From Propionivibrio dicarboxylicus (GTDB taxonomy: Bacteria > Pseudomonadota > Gammaproteobacteria > Burkholderiales > Rhodocyclaceae), in contig NZ_FNCY01000026.1 of assembly GCF_900099695.1 (NCBI RefSeq), positions 1 through 50,473 of the forward strand: 50,473 nucleotides of DNA, given 5' to 3'. Of the stretch, positions 35,149-46,148 are shown one piece after another. A program made the position numbers and the translations under genes. Every line of letters begins with the position of its first letter. Position 1 is the stretch's first letter. Under the pieces are notes generated by a model. That model saw nothing but the letters and a program-made list of their open reading frames with translations, was not told the origin of the DNA and ran no database searches.

Positions 35149-36303
35149 TTATTTCCCGTCAATCACCTGAATAATCCACTCGCCAGACTGCTGGACCAGA
35201 CGTCGATCGCATAGCAGCCCATCATTTTCTTCTTGTCCCGGAAGCAATTCGACGACAACCTCGCCTTGCGCCCGCAACGCCGCGATCTTGTCGGCCAGCG
35301 CCGCATTGTCCAGCGCCCAGGGCGCCAGGATGGCACCGGTCGTTTCGCCATTGCCGGCCAATCGGGCGATTTCGCGCAAATCCATCGAAAAGCCGGTCGC
35401 CGGCCGGGCTCTTCCGAAATTCGCCCCCACGCCGTCATAACGACCGCCTCGCGCAATGGCGCTCGGGTAACCCGGATAGTACGCGGCAAACACCACACCG
35501 TTGTGATAGTGATAGCCACGCAAATCGGCAAGATCGAAGGACAAGGGCAGATCCGGCAAGGCTGCGCGCAACTGTTTGAGCGTCGCCAGCGCCTCCCGAA
35601 TTTCCGGCAGATCCGGCAAGCGGTTGGCCGCGCTGTCAAGCAACTCGTCACCGCCGAACAATTCCGGCAACAGCATCAACGCGGCACCATAGGGCGCGGC
35701 AATTCGGCTACAAAAATCACGTAGGCCGGGCACATCCTTGGTTTGGAGAAGTTGCAGCAGACCTTCTTCTTCCGAGCCATTCAACCCCGCCGCATTGGCC
35801 AGCGCACGGAATACGCCAACATGCCCGACATCGATCCGCGACGCAGGCGTGCCCGCCGCCTTCAATGCCAAGGCCAGGAGGCGCAGCGCTTCCAGGTCGG
35901 CTTCGATGCCGGCGTAGCCGTACAATTCGGCACCCAACTGGATCGGCTCGCGACTGGCCGCCTGTGAGGTTGGCAAGGTATGAAGCACGCTGTCGCAATA
36001 GCACAGGCGCGTCACGCCGCGACGATTGAGCAGGTGCGCATCGATACGCGCGACTTGCGGGGTCATATCGGCGCGCACCCCGAGCGTGCGTCCCGACAAC
36101 TGATCGACGAGTTTGAAAGTCCGCAACTTGAGGTCAGAACCGGAGCCCGTCAGAAGGGAGTCAAGAAACTCCAGCAAGGGCGGCTGGACGAGTTCATATC
36201 CATGAGAACGGAAAAGATCCAGCGTGGCACGGCGCAGGCGCTCGATGTTCGCCGCTTCGTGCGGCAGGGCATCGGAAATATGATCGGGAAGTAACCAGTT
36301 CAT
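35149..36303 (-). CDS. hisZ: ATP phosphoribosyltransferase regulatory subunit HisZ
   Basis: A 384-aa paralogue of the histidyl-tRNA synthetase catalytic core that binds short-form HisG and carries its histidine feedback control. The N-terminus [21 protein letters not shown] and the motifs [13 protein letters not shown] and [13 protein letters not shown] are clear, while the anticodon-binding domain of a true synthetase is missing. The genuine synthetase, HisS, is encoded at 43.6-44.9 kb. Its start overlaps the DUF2065 stop as ATGA. hisG is not in the window. Confidence 0.94.
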   Translation of the reverse strand: MNWLLPDHISDALPHEAANIERLRRATLDLFRSHGYELVQPPLLEFLDSLLTGSGSDLKLRTFKLVDQLSGRTLGVRADMTPQVARIDAHLLNRRGVTRLCYCDSVLHTLPTSQAASREPIQLGAELYGYAGIEADLEALRLLALALKAAGTPASRIDVGHVGVFRALANAAGLNGSEEEGLLQLLQTKDVPGLRDFCSRIAAPYGAALMLLPELFGGDELLDSAANRLPDLPEIREALATLKQLRAALPDLPLSFDLADLRGYHYHNGVVFAAYYPGYPSAIARGGRYDGVGANFGRARPATGFSMDLREIARLAGNGETTGAILAPWALDNAALADKIAALRAQGEVVVELLPGQEENDGLLCDRRLVQQSGEWIIQVIDGK

Positions 36304-36485
36304 TTGAATATCATCAACAGGACAATGCCGGCCAGCATCGAGGACAGGCCGATAAAACGAAGTTGCCCGTCCGACATCTGGATCAGGCGACGAAATGTCT
36401 CACGCCATGCCGACGGTGCCAGGAAGGGGACCAAGCCTTCCAGCACCAGCATCAGGGCAAAAGCAACCAGCAGACCATTGGTCAT
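36300..36485 (-). CDS. DUF2065 small membrane protein
   Basis: A 61-aa protein with two predicted membrane helices (residues about 3-22 and 43-60), matching the DUF2065 family always found between hflC and hisZ/purA in related genomes. Function is unknown; its place suggests a link with the HflKC complex. It overlaps hflC and hisZ by four bases each. Confidence 0.88.
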   Translation of the reverse strand: MTNGLLVAFALMLVLEGLVPFLAPSAWRETFRRLIQMSDGQLRFIGLSSMLAGIVLLMIFK

Positions 36486-37372
36486 TTGACGGATTTTTCG
36501 CCACCGCGACCAACACCCTTCATGTACTTGAAGAAGTCGGAATTCGGCTCGACCACCATCACGTCATTCTTGCTCTTGAAACTACTACGATACGCCTCCA
36601 TGCTGCGATAAAAGGCGTAGAACTCGGGATTCTGATTGAATGCCTGAGCATACGTCGCCGCGGCCTTCGCATCGCCTTCCCCCTTGATTTTCTGCGCATC
36701 GCGGTAAGCTTCGGCAACGATCACTTCGCGTTGCTTTTCGGCATCCGCACGGATTTTTTCGGCTTCTGCCGAACCTTCCGAACGCAGTTCGTTGGCGACC
36801 CGCTTGCGCTCGGCCTCCATCCGCCGATAGACCGACTCGCTCACCTCGGACGGCAAATCGACGCGCTTGACGCGCACATCGACGATCTGCACGCCGATCT
36901 TGCGTGCATCGAGGTCCGCCTTGGCGCGCATCTGCTCCATGATCTTGTCGCGTTCGCCCGACACCACTTCGTGCACGGTGCGCTTGCCGAATTCCTCGCG
37001 CAGTCCGGCATTGACCGTTTGCGACAAACGCGTCCGCGCGCGTGCTTCGTCACCGGCGACGGAAATGTAGTACAGCTTCGGATCGACGATGCGCCACTTG
37101 ACGAATGAATCGACGAGGACGTTCTTCTTCTCCGACGTAATGAAGCGCTCCGGATCCGGCGTATCCAGCGTCAGGATCCGCTTGTCGAAGTAGCGCACAT
37201 TCTGGATCATCGGCCACTTCAGATAGAGCCCCGGCTCGGTAATGACCTCACGCACTTCGCCAAGCTGGAAAATGATCGCCGACTGACGTTGATCGACCGT
37301 AAAAATCGACGTCGCCAATACTGCCAGACCTGCAGCGACAAGCGCCGCCAGGAAATTGAGTTTCATCCGCAT
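36482..37372 (-). CDS. hflC: SPFH-domain protease modulator HflC
   Basis: A 296-aa inner-membrane protein that with HflK forms the cage around FtsH and modulates its proteolysis. A single N-terminal membrane helix (about 7-24) is followed by the SPFH/band-7 domain starting VDQRQSAIIFQLGEV and a long helical region rich in Glu, Ala and Lys (RADAEKQREVIVAEAYRDAQ). The ATG at 37372 has GGAGG seven bases before it; an upstream TTG in frame is less likely. The start overlaps the hflK stop by one base. Confidence 0.94.
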   Translation of the reverse strand: MRMKLNFLAALVAAGLAVLATSIFTVDQRQSAIIFQLGEVREVITEPGLYLKWPMIQNVRYFDKRILTLDTPDPERFITSEKKNVLVDSFVKWRIVDPKLYYISVAGDEARARTRLSQTVNAGLREEFGKRTVHEVVSGERDKIMEQMRAKADLDARKIGVQIVDVRVKRVDLPSEVSESVYRRMEAERKRVANELRSEGSAEAEKIRADAEKQREVIVAEAYRDAQKIKGEGDAKAAATYAQAFNQNPEFYAFYRSMEAYRSSFKSKNDVMVVEPNSDFFKYMKGVGRGGEKSVK

Positions 37373-38667
37373 CAACGCACCTCCCGATCACGCGAGCGCA
37401 GTGCTTCGCGGTCCCGCTGGATGGAATAGGCGCCACCCCGCTCCGCCTGAATCGGCTTTTCAAGTTGCGGCGGCGTTTCATTCGAAACCGGCTGCGCCGC
37501 GCTCCGCGCCGACGCTTGTGCTTCATTGGCCGCCGGCGATTGCGCCGACGCGACGGCGCCAGACGCCTGCATCAGTTTGTCGAGCGGCAAATACAACAGG
37601 TTACCCTGCCCCTTGGCATCGACCATGACCTTGCTGGTGTTGGCATAAACCTGTTGCATGGTTTCGAGATACATCCGGCTGCGCGTCACTTCCGGCGCCT
37701 TCGCGTATTCGGCATTGATCTGGCGGAAACGGCTTGCATCGCCTTCCGCCGTCGCAATCAGACGCTGCTTGTAGCCTTCAGCCTCCTGAATCAGACGCGC
37801 CGCCGTGCCGCGCGCTTTCGGGATGACGTCATTGGCATACGCCTGACCTTCGTTCTTCTGCCGCTCGCGATCCTGCCCTGCCTTGACGGCATCATCAAAC
37901 GCCGCCTGGACCTGTTCCGGCGGCTGCGCGTTTTGCATCGTCACTTTGGAAATCAGGATGCCGGTCTTGTATCGATCGAGAATTTCCTGCATCAGATTCG
38001 ACGCCTTGACGGCGATCTGCTCGCGACCTTCGTACAGCACGAAATCCATGCGGCTCTTGCCGACGATCTCGCGGATCGCCGTTTCGGCCGCCTGCATCAC
38101 CGACTCATCAGGATTGCGATTATTGAAGATGTAATCGACCGGATCCTTGAGAATGTACTGAACGGCAAACTGGATATTGATGATGTTTTCATCATCGGTG
38201 AGCATCAGGGCTTCCTTGAGCACCTTGTTCCGTTCGCTGCCACGGTAACCGACCTCAATCGTGCGGACACCGGAGATATTGACGATCTCATGCGACTGAA
38301 TCGGATACGGCAAACGCCAGCGCAATCCAGACTCGGTACTTTCCTTGTAGCGGCCGAACTGAAGCACCAGCGCACGCTGCGAGGCATCGACGATGTAGAA
38401 ACCGCTCGCCAGCCATACCAGCAAGACCAATCCGACCAGCACACCGATCCCACCGCCGAGAAATCGCGGGTTGATATCCACCGGGGGACGCTCGCTTCCC
38501 CGATTGCCGCCGCCGTTGCCACGCTTGCCGAACATGCCGGACAGACGGCGATTGAGATCTCGCCACATTTCCTCCAGATCAGGGGGACCCTGATCCGGAC
38601 GCTTGCCGCCGCCGTTGTTGCCGCTGTCGTTGCCACGATTTCCCCATTGCGGGTCATTGAGTGACAT
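37372..38667 (-). CDS. hflK: SPFH-domain protease modulator HflK
   Basis: A 431-aa partner of HflC. The Gly/Asn-rich N-terminus (DSGNNGGGKRPDQG) is typical, a membrane helix lies near 72-95, then the band-7 domain (IVDASQRALVLQFGRYKE) and a helical part with AFDDAVKAGQDRERQKNEGQ. The ATG at 38667 has GGAG five bases upstream and gives the standard MSLNDPQWG start. It lies 20 bases after hflX. Confidence 0.94.
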   Translation of the reverse strand: MSLNDPQWGNRGNDSGNNGGGKRPDQGPPDLEEMWRDLNRRLSGMFGKRGNGGGNRGSERPPVDINPRFLGGGIGVLVGLVLLVWLASGFYIVDASQRALVLQFGRYKESTESGLRWRLPYPIQSHEIVNISGVRTIEVGYRGSERNKVLKEALMLTDDENIINIQFAVQYILKDPVDYIFNNRNPDESVMQAAETAIREIVGKSRMDFVLYEGREQIAVKASNLMQEILDRYKTGILISKVTMQNAQPPEQVQAAFDDAVKAGQDRERQKNEGQAYANDVIPKARGTAARLIQEAEGYKQRLIATAEGDASRFRQINAEYAKAPEVTRSRMYLETMQQVYANTSKVMVDAKGQGNLLYLPLDKLMQASGAVASAQSPAANEAQASARSAAQPVSNETPPQLEKPIQAERGGAYSIQRDREALRSRDREVR

Positions 38668-38687
38668 GAGTACTCCGATACCAGAAA

Positions 38688-39860
38688 TCATAGGAAAAAA
38701 CCTGGGTTATCATCCGATTCATCGCCAAGCGCTTCGGCGTCACTGTGTGACGCGACACGATTTGACCTGGCCTTCTCCAGTGCGATCTCGGTCAAGGCTT
38801 CGCGCAGCAAGGGCAACCCGTCGCCGCACTTGGCGCTAACACGCACTCGATCGATTCTACCATACTCATCCCGCTCGACTGACGGCGGAAGACCTGTCAA
38901 ATCAAGCTTGTTGAGCACGATCAACTGGGGCACGTCGCTCGCCCCGATTTCCTTCAGCACCTTGTCAACTTCGCGCATCTGCTCTTCCCTGACCGGACTG
39001 GCCGAGTCAACGACATGAAGCAGAACATCGGCGTGCGCCGTCGCCTCCAGCGTGGCATGGAATGCAGCCACCAGCGCATGCGGCAGGTCGCGGATAAAAC
39101 CAACCGTATCCGAGACAACGATATTGCCGGCCTCGCCGAGCCAAACCTTACGCGAGGTCGTATCGAGGGTGGCGAACAACTGATCGGCCGCATAGGCGCC
39201 GGCATGGGTCAGCGCATTGAACAAGGTCGACTTGCCGGCATTGGTGTACCCGACCAGCGACACGCTCAACGACTCGCCTCGTACCCGTGCCTTGCGTTGC
39301 ACGCCTCGCTGCCGCTCAAGGCGCGACAGGCGCTCCCTGAGCAGTTTGACTCGCTTGCCAAGCAGGCGCCGGTCCGTTTCGAGCTGGGTTTCGCCAGGTC
39401 CGCGCAGACCGATGCCGCCCTTTTGCCGCTCTAGGTGCGTCCAGCCTCGCACCAGGCGCGTCGCCAAGTGATCGAGTTGGGCCAGTTCAACCTGGAGCTT
39501 GCCCTCCGCACTCTGCGCCCGCAAGGCGAAGATATCGAGAATCAGGCTAGTGCGATCGATGACGCGACACTGCAGACGCCGCTCCAGATTGCGTTCCTGC
39601 GCCGGCGACAACTCATGATTGAAGATCACGAGATCCGCATCATACGCACCGATTTCGGCCGCAACCTCCTCCACCTTTCCCTTGCCGGCAAACGTCGCCG
39701 CGTCGGGGCTACGGCGTTTGCCGGAGACCTCGGCGCATACGGTCGCACCTGCCGAAGCTGCGAGCAGGCGAATTTCTTCAAGCCGGTCGGGAATATCGTC
39801 GTAGCCGAGATCTAGCTGAACGATGATGGCACGTTCGCCAGACTCAGGACGATCGAACAT
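38688..39860 (-). CDS. hflX: ribosome-associated GTPase HflX
   Basis: A 390-aa GTPase that splits stalled ribosomes after heat or antibiotic stress. The N-terminal HflX domain includes FAGKGKVEEV and VIFNHELSPAQERNLE, a helical linker has GIGLRGPGETQLETDRR, and the G domain starts with GYTNAGKSTLFNAL, with DTVGFI and NKLD as G3 and G4. The C-terminus ends in an acidic stretch. It lies 76 bases after hfq, as in many Proteobacteria. Confidence 0.95.
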   Translation of the reverse strand: MFDRPESGERAIIVQLDLGYDDIPDRLEEIRLLAASAGATVCAEVSGKRRSPDAATFAGKGKVEEVAAEIGAYDADLVIFNHELSPAQERNLERRLQCRVIDRTSLILDIFALRAQSAEGKLQVELAQLDHLATRLVRGWTHLERQKGGIGLRGPGETQLETDRRLLGKRVKLLRERLSRLERQRGVQRKARVRGESLSVSLVGYTNAGKSTLFNALTHAGAYAADQLFATLDTTSRKVWLGEAGNIVVSDTVGFIRDLPHALVAAFHATLEATAHADVLLHVVDSASPVREEQMREVDKVLKEIGASDVPQLIVLNKLDLTGLPPSVERDEYGRIDRVRVSAKCGDGLPLLREALTEIALEKARSNRVASHSDAEALGDESDDNPGFFL

Positions 39861-39936
39861 TGGATGTAATTAACAAGGTCGCGACATGACGAAGGCTCGC
39901 GCCAGCGATACGGAGATGCCGCGAACGCTGGCTATC

Positions 39937-40176
39937 TTAGAGTTCTTCCCCGCTATCCTGATGAATATTGACCGGACGGGAAGGAACGACCGTCGAGATG
40001 GCATGCTTATAAACCATCTGGGTCACCGTGTTCTTCAAAAGAACTACATATTGGTCAAATGATTCCACCTGACCTTGCAGTTTGATACCGTTGACCAAAT
40101 AGATCGAAACGGGAACATGCTCACGGCGCAGCACGTTCAGAAACGGGTCTTGTAACAATTGCCCTTTGGTACTCAT
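39937..40176 (-). CDS. hfq: RNA chaperone Hfq
   Basis: A 79-aa Sm-like hexamer-forming protein that pairs small RNAs with mRNAs. Sm1 ([27 protein letters not shown]) and Sm2 ([11 protein letters not shown]) are canonical. The C-terminal tail is short, as usual in Betaproteobacteria. ATG 40176 has GGAG upstream. An 83-base gap before it, after der, probably holds its own promoter. Confidence 0.97.
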   Translation of the reverse strand: MSTKGQLLQDPFLNVLRREHVPVSIYLVNGIKLQGQVESFDQYVVLLKNTVTQMVYKHAISTVVPSRPVNIHQDSGEEL

Positions 40177-40259
40177 GGTTCAACTCCATGTGTCGTTGTT
40201 GGTATTGGTGAGGCCAAGCTTAAAGGATTTCGGCCCGCTTTGCCAGCGCGAAACCGAAT

Positions 40260-41774
40260 TCAGCCTTTCGATGTGCGCCCTTTTGCCTTTGCCGTCGCTG
40301 ACTGACGCCGCTGCGGCGAACGCGTATCGGACGATTTGACCGCAGCCGCCGCTTTTGGTTTCGCGCCATTAGCCTTCGGTGCAGACGAACGCGCCGGCTT
40401 CCCGGTCGCGTTTTCCTCGCGCTTCGGCTTTCGACGATTGGTCTCGGGCGCCTTGCGCTCGGCAAACGGATTCTCGGTCACGTTGTACTGGATCCGTAAG
40501 GGCGTGCCCTTGAGCTTGAAAACCTCACGGAACGTGTGCTCCAGATAACGCGTATAGGAATCGGGAATGCGATCGAGCGCATTGCCGTGAATCACAATGA
40601 CAGGTGGATTACGTCCGCCCTGGTGCGCGTAACGCGGTTTCGGACGGAAGGCTCCGGTACGCGGTGGCGACTGCCGGGCCACCGCATCGATCAACGCCCG
40701 CGTCAGCCGCGGCGTCGACAAATCTGCCGTCGCCGCCTTGTAAGCTGCATCGACCGAGCGGAAAACCGTGTTCAGCCCCTGTCCATTCAGCGCCGAGACA
40801 TAATGGAAATTGGCGAAATCGAGGAACTTGAACTTGGCCTCGAGCGCGCCCTTGATCTGCTCGCGCTGATACGCGTCCAGTCCGTCCCACTTATTGACCG
40901 CCACCACCACGGCACGCCCCGACTCAACGACGAATCCGGCGATGTGCGCATCCTGGTCGGAAATATCCTGGCGCGCGTCCAGCACCAGGATAACGACATT
41001 AGCATCCTCGATCGATTGCAACGTCTTGATGACGGAGAATTTCTCGATGGTTTCAAAAACCTTGCCCTTGCGCCGCAGACCGGCCGTATCGATCAGCGTG
41101 TAGCGTTTGTCCTCGCGTTCGAAATCGACATAGATCGAATCGCGCGTCGTGCCCGGCAAATCAAAGGCGATGACGCGATCCTCGCCGAGCAAGGCATTGA
41201 TCATCGTGCTCTTGCCGACATTGGGCCGGCCGACAATGGCCACCTTGAGCGCATGATCCTCGGTCGCGTCTTCGTCAGGCTCTGCGTAAGGCTCAAGCAC
41301 CTCCTCGATCAGGCTGCGCACGCCTTCGCCATGCGTTGCCGACACAGCTACCGGATCGCCCAATCCGAGTTCATGAAAATCGGCGACGACGACACCGCGA
41401 TTCAGGCCTTCCGACTTATTGACGGCAACGAAGGTCGGACGGTTGATCTTGCGCAGCTTGTTGGCGATTTCCTTGTCCAGGGCCGTCACCCCGACGCGCC
41501 CATCGACCAGGAAAATGACCGCATCCGCCTCGGCCACCGCCTGCTCGGTCTGGCGTGCCATCTCGTGCATGATGCCGTCTTTGGCCAGGGGCTCGAAGCC
41601 CCCGGTATCGACAACCAGATAGGCCTTGCTGCCGAGCTTGCCGTGACCGTAATGCCGATCGCGGGTCAGGCCCGGCATATCGGCGACCAAAGCGTCGCGG
41701 GAGCGCGTCAAACGATTGAACAGCGTCGATTTGCCCACATTGGGGCGCCCGACAAGAACGATGGTTGGTTTCAT
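40260..41774 (-). CDS. der: ribosome biogenesis GTPase Der (EngA)
   Basis: A 504-aa protein with two G domains in tandem, needed for 50S subunit assembly. P-loops are [14 protein letters not shown] near residue 8 and [15 protein letters not shown] near 182, each with its DTGG/DTAG and NKSE/NKWD partners; a KH-like domain follows near 360-440. The last 60 residues are a lysine/arginine-rich tail, longer than in E. coli Der and probably disordered. The start overlaps the bamB stop as ATGA. Confidence 0.96.
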   Translation of the reverse strand: MKPTIVLVGRPNVGKSTLFNRLTRSRDALVADMPGLTRDRHYGHGKLGSKAYLVVDTGGFEPLAKDGIMHEMARQTEQAVAEADAVIFLVDGRVGVTALDKEIANKLRKINRPTFVAVNKSEGLNRGVVVADFHELGLGDPVAVSATHGEGVRSLIEEVLEPYAEPDEDATEDHALKVAIVGRPNVGKSTMINALLGEDRVIAFDLPGTTRDSIYVDFEREDKRYTLIDTAGLRRKGKVFETIEKFSVIKTLQSIEDANVVILVLDARQDISDQDAHIAGFVVESGRAVVVAVNKWDGLDAYQREQIKGALEAKFKFLDFANFHYVSALNGQGLNTVFRSVDAAYKAATADLSTPRLTRALIDAVARQSPPRTGAFRPKPRYAHQGGRNPPVIVIHGNALDRIPDSYTRYLEHTFREVFKLKGTPLRIQYNVTENPFAERKAPETNRRKPKREENATGKPARSSAPKANGAKPKAAAAVKSSDTRSPQRRQSATAKAKGRTSKG

Positions 41775-42910
41775 TCAGCCTCTATGGCAAAAACACCGCC
41801 GTCGATCGTTTGCACCACGACTGACGACCTCAGCGAACGGATCGGCGCCCGAACGGGCGAGCCGTCTGTCTTCACCCGTGTGGCAAAGGAGCCGTCTTCG
41901 CGATTCAAGAAATGGACGACGCCCTCGACGTCGGCGACAACGACGAACCCTCGCAGCACAGTCGGCGCCGACACTTTGCGCGTCATCAGTTTGTCCTGCT
42001 TCCAGAGACTCGCGCCGCTGGCCAAATCGAGCGCGTGCACCGCGCCCTTATCGTCGGTCACGAACAAGGTCGGCCCATCGATGGCGAGACCGAGCGCGCT
42101 CGACATATCGCGCGCCCAGACCTGCTGGCCGCTGCCCAACTCGAAGCAGGCAACTCGGCCTTGATAGGCCACCGCGCAGATATAACGTCCGGAAATAACC
42201 GGAGGACTCGTGATGTCGGCGACGCGGTCGAGTTCCGTCACGCCTTTCGGCAAGGCCACCGCACCTTCCCACACCGCCGCGCCATTGTTCGGACTGACGG
42301 CGATCAGTTTGCCGCCGGGAAATCCCGCCATCACCAGCTTGCCATCAATGATCGGCGCGCCGGTCGAACGCACCGACAGCGCCGGGATGGGACGTTGATA
42401 AATCCACTTCCGCTTCCCATCGGTCGTGTCAAATGCCGCGAGCCGGTTATCGCCACTACGGACGACGACCAAGCCATCGCCAATCGCCGGCGGTGCCAGC
42501 ACTTCGGCTGTCGCCCGGGCTTTCCATACCAGCTTGCCATCGGCGCTATTGAAGGCCAGCACATCGCCCTTCAACGAGCCCACCACAACCAGTTGCTCGT
42601 CCGCACCGACACCGCCCGACAGCGGCATACCGGCATCGATTTTCCAGACCAGCTTGCCGTCGTCGATCCGCGCTACCGTACCCCCTACCCCAGCCGCGTA
42701 CACCGAATTGCCGACAACCGCCGGCGAAAACACATACAGATCGCCCTTGCCGACCCGCTCGCGCCAGACCACACGCGCATCGGCTGTCGGCTTGATCGAC
42801 GGCAATTCCGCCATTTTCGGCGCACTGCTGGAGAACGGATTGATAGCATCCAGCACTGAACAGCCGCCAAGCAGCGTCGCAGCACAGGCAATGACGAAGT
42901 ATTTTTTCAT
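41771..42910 (-). CDS. bamB: outer membrane assembly lipoprotein BamB
   Basis: A 379-aa lipoprotein of the BAM complex that inserts beta-barrel proteins into the outer membrane. The lipobox LLGGC places the lipidated cysteine at residue 17, and the rest is an eight-bladed PQQ-type propeller with repeated LVW..D and LW..D segments. It follows yfgM after three bases and overlaps der. Confidence 0.94.
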   Translation of the reverse strand: MKKYFVIACAATLLGGCSVLDAINPFSSSAPKMAELPSIKPTADARVVWRERVGKGDLYVFSPAVVGNSVYAAGVGGTVARIDDGKLVWKIDAGMPLSGGVGADEQLVVVGSLKGDVLAFNSADGKLVWKARATAEVLAPPAIGDGLVVVRSGDNRLAAFDTTDGKRKWIYQRPIPALSVRSTGAPIIDGKLVMAGFPGGKLIAVSPNNGAAVWEGAVALPKGVTELDRVADITSPPVISGRYICAVAYQGRVACFELGSGQQVWARDMSSALGLAIDGPTLFVTDDKGAVHALDLASGASLWKQDKLMTRKVSAPTVLRGFVVVADVEGVVHFLNREDGSFATRVKTDGSPVRAPIRSLRSSVVVQTIDGGVFAIEAE

Positions 42911-42913
42911 CGC

Positions 42914-43600
42914 TTACTTGCTTCCCCCGAGGGCATCGAGCTTTTGCTGAATGATTTCGCGATAGATCGCGTTCGACTGCAACTGCCAACTCTGCGAATT
43001 GATGCCCTTGCCCGTCTTGTCGACTTCACCCAGTTTGGCAAGCGCCGACTGGTAAGCCTTGACCGCATCTTCCTTCTTGCCTTGTGCGCTCAACAGATCA
43101 CCGCGCGTATCGGCGAAACGCGGTTCAAAGGCCGGCGTCACGCTGCCATCCAACTGCTTCAGCGCTTCGTCGTAGGCCTTTTCGTCCAGCAACAGCGCGG
43201 CCAGACGCAAGCGGGCGAGATCGCGGATTTCGTCTTTGCCCTTGTCGGCCGCCCATTGCAACTGCGCCTTGGCCGATTTCTGATCGCCGCTATCGATCAT
43301 CACCCGCGCCGCCGTCAGCGCGCCCAGCGGGGCGTAGCTCGTCCGCCCGAATTTTTCGACCAATTCGCCGCTGGCCGCCTTGACGCGCTGGGTATCGTGC
43401 TCCAGAACCGCCTGTTGCAGTACGTGATAGATCATCGACGCCTGGCCCGACTGGCTGCGCTGGTACCAGTTCCAGCCCTGCCATGCCAGCACGGCCACAG
43501 CTGCCGCCGTCGCGACATTGATCAGCAGATTTCCATGCTGCTTCCACCAGGCCTTAATTTCGGCAAGTTGTTCCTGCTCTTCAAGATCGTACGCGGCCAT
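42914..43600 (-). CDS. yfgM: YfgM family TPR protein (SecYEG ancillary)
   Basis: A 228-aa inner-membrane protein with a short cytoplasmic N-terminus (YDLEEQEQLAEIKAWWKQHG), one helix near 24-43 and periplasmic TPR-like repeats. In E. coli it associates with SecYEG and PpiD and hands clients to periplasmic chaperones. Start and hisS stop overlap as TGATG. The position between hisS and bamB is conserved. Confidence 0.9.
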   Translation of the reverse strand: MAAYDLEEQEQLAEIKAWWKQHGNLLINVATAAAVAVLAWQGWNWYQRSQSGQASMIYHVLQQAVLEHDTQRVKAASGELVEKFGRTSYAPLGALTAARVMIDSGDQKSAKAQLQWAADKGKDEIRDLARLRLAALLLDEKAYDEALKQLDGSVTPAFEPRFADTRGDLLSAQGKKEDAVKAYQSALAKLGEVDKTGKGINSQSWQLQSNAIYREIIQQKLDALGGSK

Positions 43601-44895
43601 CAGCTTTCATCTCCGTCAATAACTGCATTCATGATTTCTTCAGCAACCTTATCGATACCGACGCGCTTCTGCGCCCGCTCGGCGTCGCCATTATCGCGCA
43701 AAGGCTTGAGTGTCACTTGCCCGGCATTCGCCTCATCGTCGCCGATGATGACGGCAAACATCGCCCCCGAAGCATCGGCCTTCTTCATTTGCGCCTTGAA
43801 GCTGCCGCCACCGCAATTGAAGAGCACGTCGATCCCCTGATCGCGCAAGCCCTCGGCAACGCGCGGCGCCAGTCGCGACGCCGCTTCGCCCTGATAGACC
43901 AGATAGACATCGACGCATTCCGGCGTCGGCTCGCCGCCCGATTCGCGAATCAGCGTCACCAGACGCTCGACCCCCATGGCGAAGCCACAGGCGGGCGTCG
44001 GCCTGCCACCGAGTTGCTCGACAAGACCATCATAGCGTCCACCGGCGCAGACCGTTCCCTGTGCGCCGAGTTTGTCGGTCACCCACTCGAACACGGTCAG
44101 GTTGTAATAATCGAGACCGCGCACGAGGCGCGTGTTGATTTCGTAAGGAATACCGACGTCGCGCAGCACCTGTTGCACGCCCTCGAAATGGGCCATCGAT
44201 TCCGCGCCCAGATGCGCCATCAGTTTCGGCGCACCGGCGATCATTTCCTGCATCGTCGGATTCTTGCTATCGAGAATACGCAAAGGATTGGTGTAGAGCC
44301 GCCGACGCGCGTCCTCGTCGAGCACGTCCTGATATTTCTCGAAGTAGCTCACCAATCCGGCCCGATACTCGGCACGTTCATCGGCCTGACCGAGCGAATT
44401 GAGTTGCAGGCGGATACCGTCCAGGCCCAGATCATCCCAGAGACGGGCGCCCATGACGATCTGCTCGGCATCGATATCGGGTCCGGCAAAACCGAAGGAT
44501 TCGACACCGACCTGATTGAACTGCCGATAGCGCCCCTTTTGCGGACGTTCATGACGGAACATCTGCCCCATGTAATAGAGCCGCTGCGGGCGCTGGGCCG
44601 CCAGGCTGTGCTGAATGACAGCCCGCACGCAACCGGCCGTACCCTCGGGACGCAACGTCAATTGCTCGCCATTCAGACTGTCTTCAAAAGAGTACATCTC
44701 CTTTTCGACGATGTCGGTGACTTCGCCAATGGCGCGCTTGAACAGCGGCGTTGGCTCGACGATCGGCAGACGGATCGGCTTGTATCCATAGCTCTTCAGC
44801 CATGAACGGACCGTTTCCTCGAAAAGTTCCCACAACTCGGACTCTCCGGGCAGGATGTCATTCATCCCGCGCACGGACTGGATCACCTTGCTCAT
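43600..44895 (-). CDS. hisS: histidyl-tRNA synthetase
   Basis: A 431-aa class II synthetase. Motif 1 region is near [18 protein letters not shown], motif 2 in [23 protein letters not shown], the His-binding LVRGLDYYN near 260, and motif 3 in GFAMGVERL; the anticodon-binding domain ends the protein. It overlaps ispG (ATGA) and yfgM. Confidence 0.97.
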   Translation of the reverse strand: MSKVIQSVRGMNDILPGESELWELFEETVRSWLKSYGYKPIRLPIVEPTPLFKRAIGEVTDIVEKEMYSFEDSLNGEQLTLRPEGTAGCVRAVIQHSLAAQRPQRLYYMGQMFRHERPQKGRYRQFNQVGVESFGFAGPDIDAEQIVMGARLWDDLGLDGIRLQLNSLGQADERAEYRAGLVSYFEKYQDVLDEDARRRLYTNPLRILDSKNPTMQEMIAGAPKLMAHLGAESMAHFEGVQQVLRDVGIPYEINTRLVRGLDYYNLTVFEWVTDKLGAQGTVCAGGRYDGLVEQLGGRPTPACGFAMGVERLVTLIRESGGEPTPECVDVYLVYQGEAASRLAPRVAEGLRDQGIDVLFNCGGGSFKAQMKKADASGAMFAVIIGDDEANAGQVTLKPLRDNGDAERAQKRVGIDKVAEEIMNAVIDGDES

Positions 44896-46148
44896 GATGC
44901 GTTTCGGCTCTTTCTCTGGTAAGTACGCGCCACGTAACGATCAACGATGGCGACAAATTCGGCGGCAATATTCTCGCCGCGAAGGGTGACCGTTTTCACT
45001 CCATCCTCGAACACCGGAGCTGCGGGCGTTTCCCCCGTCCCCGGCAGACTGATGCCGATGTTGGCATGCTTGCTCTCGCCCGGCCCATTAACGATACAGC
45101 CCATCACCGCCAGGGTCATGTTCTCGACGCCGTCGAACTCGACGCGCCATGCCGGCATACGGTCACGCACATGATTCTGGATGGTCTGCGCCAGCTCCTG
45201 GAACACTGTGCTGGTCGTCCGTCCGCACCCCGGACAGGCCGTCACCATCGGCGTAAAAGCACGCAACCCCATGGTCTGCAGCATTTCCTGGGCAACGACG
45301 ACTTCCTGCGTGCGCTTGCCACCCGGTTCGGGTGTCAGCGACACGCGAATCGTATCGCCGATGCCTTCCTGCAAGAGCACGGCCATGGCCGCCGTCGACG
45401 CGACGATGCCTTTCGACCCCATGCCAGCCTCGGTCAAGCCGAGATGCAGAGGATAATCGGCACGCCGCGACAACTCCCGATAAATCGCGATCAGGTCCTG
45501 TACGCCCGAAACCTTGCAGGAAAGGATGATGCGATCGCCCGCCAGACCGTATTCCTCGGCTTTCGCCGCCGACTCCAGGGCCGAGGCGACCATCGCCTCG
45601 CGCATCACGCCGATGGCATCCATCGGCGTCGCGCTGCGCGCATTGGCGTCCATGATCCGGGCCAGCAATTCCTGATCGAGACTACCCCAATTCACGCCTA
45701 TCCGCACCGGTTTGTCGTACTTTCCGGCAATCTCGATCATCTGCGCGAACTGCTCGTCACGCTTTCTGCCGTGCCCGACATTCCCCGGATTGATACGATA
45801 CTTGGCGAGAATCTTCGCGCACTCGGGAAAATCCGCCAGCAATCGATGTCCGTTGTAGTGGAAATCGCCGATCAGCGGCACATCGACATCCATGCGATCA
45901 AGCTGCTCGCGAATCGCCGGTACGGCTGCGGCAGCCTCCGGCGTATTTACCGTGATGCGAACCAGTTCGGATCCGGCGCGCGCCAGTTCGGCGCATTGAA
46001 TCGCCGTTTTCAGCGCGTCCGCGGTATCGGTATTGGTCATCGACTGAATTACCACCGGCGCACTGCCACCGACGGTAAGCGCGCCGACGCGCACAGCGCG
46101 TGTCAGGCGTCTTCCGGTTGTTGTATTCGAAATGTCGTCCATCATCAT
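44892..46148 (-). CDS. ispG: 4-hydroxy-3-methylbut-2-en-1-yl diphosphate synthase IspG
   Basis: A 418-aa iron-sulphur enzyme of the MEP isoprenoid pathway that converts MEcPP to HMBPP. A TIM barrel ([18 protein letters not shown] near the start) is followed by the 4Fe-4S domain with ACPGCGRTT and [10 protein letters not shown], which supply three cysteines and the glutamate. Three ATG codons stand in a row at the start (46148, 46145, 46142); the first overlaps the rodZ stop. Confidence 0.96.
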   Translation of the reverse strand: MMMDDISNTTTGRRLTRAVRVGALTVGGSAPVVIQSMTNTDTADALKTAIQCAELARAGSELVRITVNTPEAAAAVPAIREQLDRMDVDVPLIGDFHYNGHRLLADFPECAKILAKYRINPGNVGHGRKRDEQFAQMIEIAGKYDKPVRIGVNWGSLDQELLARIMDANARSATPMDAIGVMREAMVASALESAAKAEEYGLAGDRIILSCKVSGVQDLIAIYRELSRRADYPLHLGLTEAGMGSKGIVASTAAMAVLLQEGIGDTIRVSLTPEPGGKRTQEVVVAQEMLQTMGLRAFTPMVTACPGCGRTTSTVFQELAQTIQNHVRDRMPAWRVEFDGVENMTLAVMGCIVNGPGESKHANIGISLPGTGETPAAPVFEDGVKTVTLRGENIAAEFVAIVDRYVARTYQRKSRNAS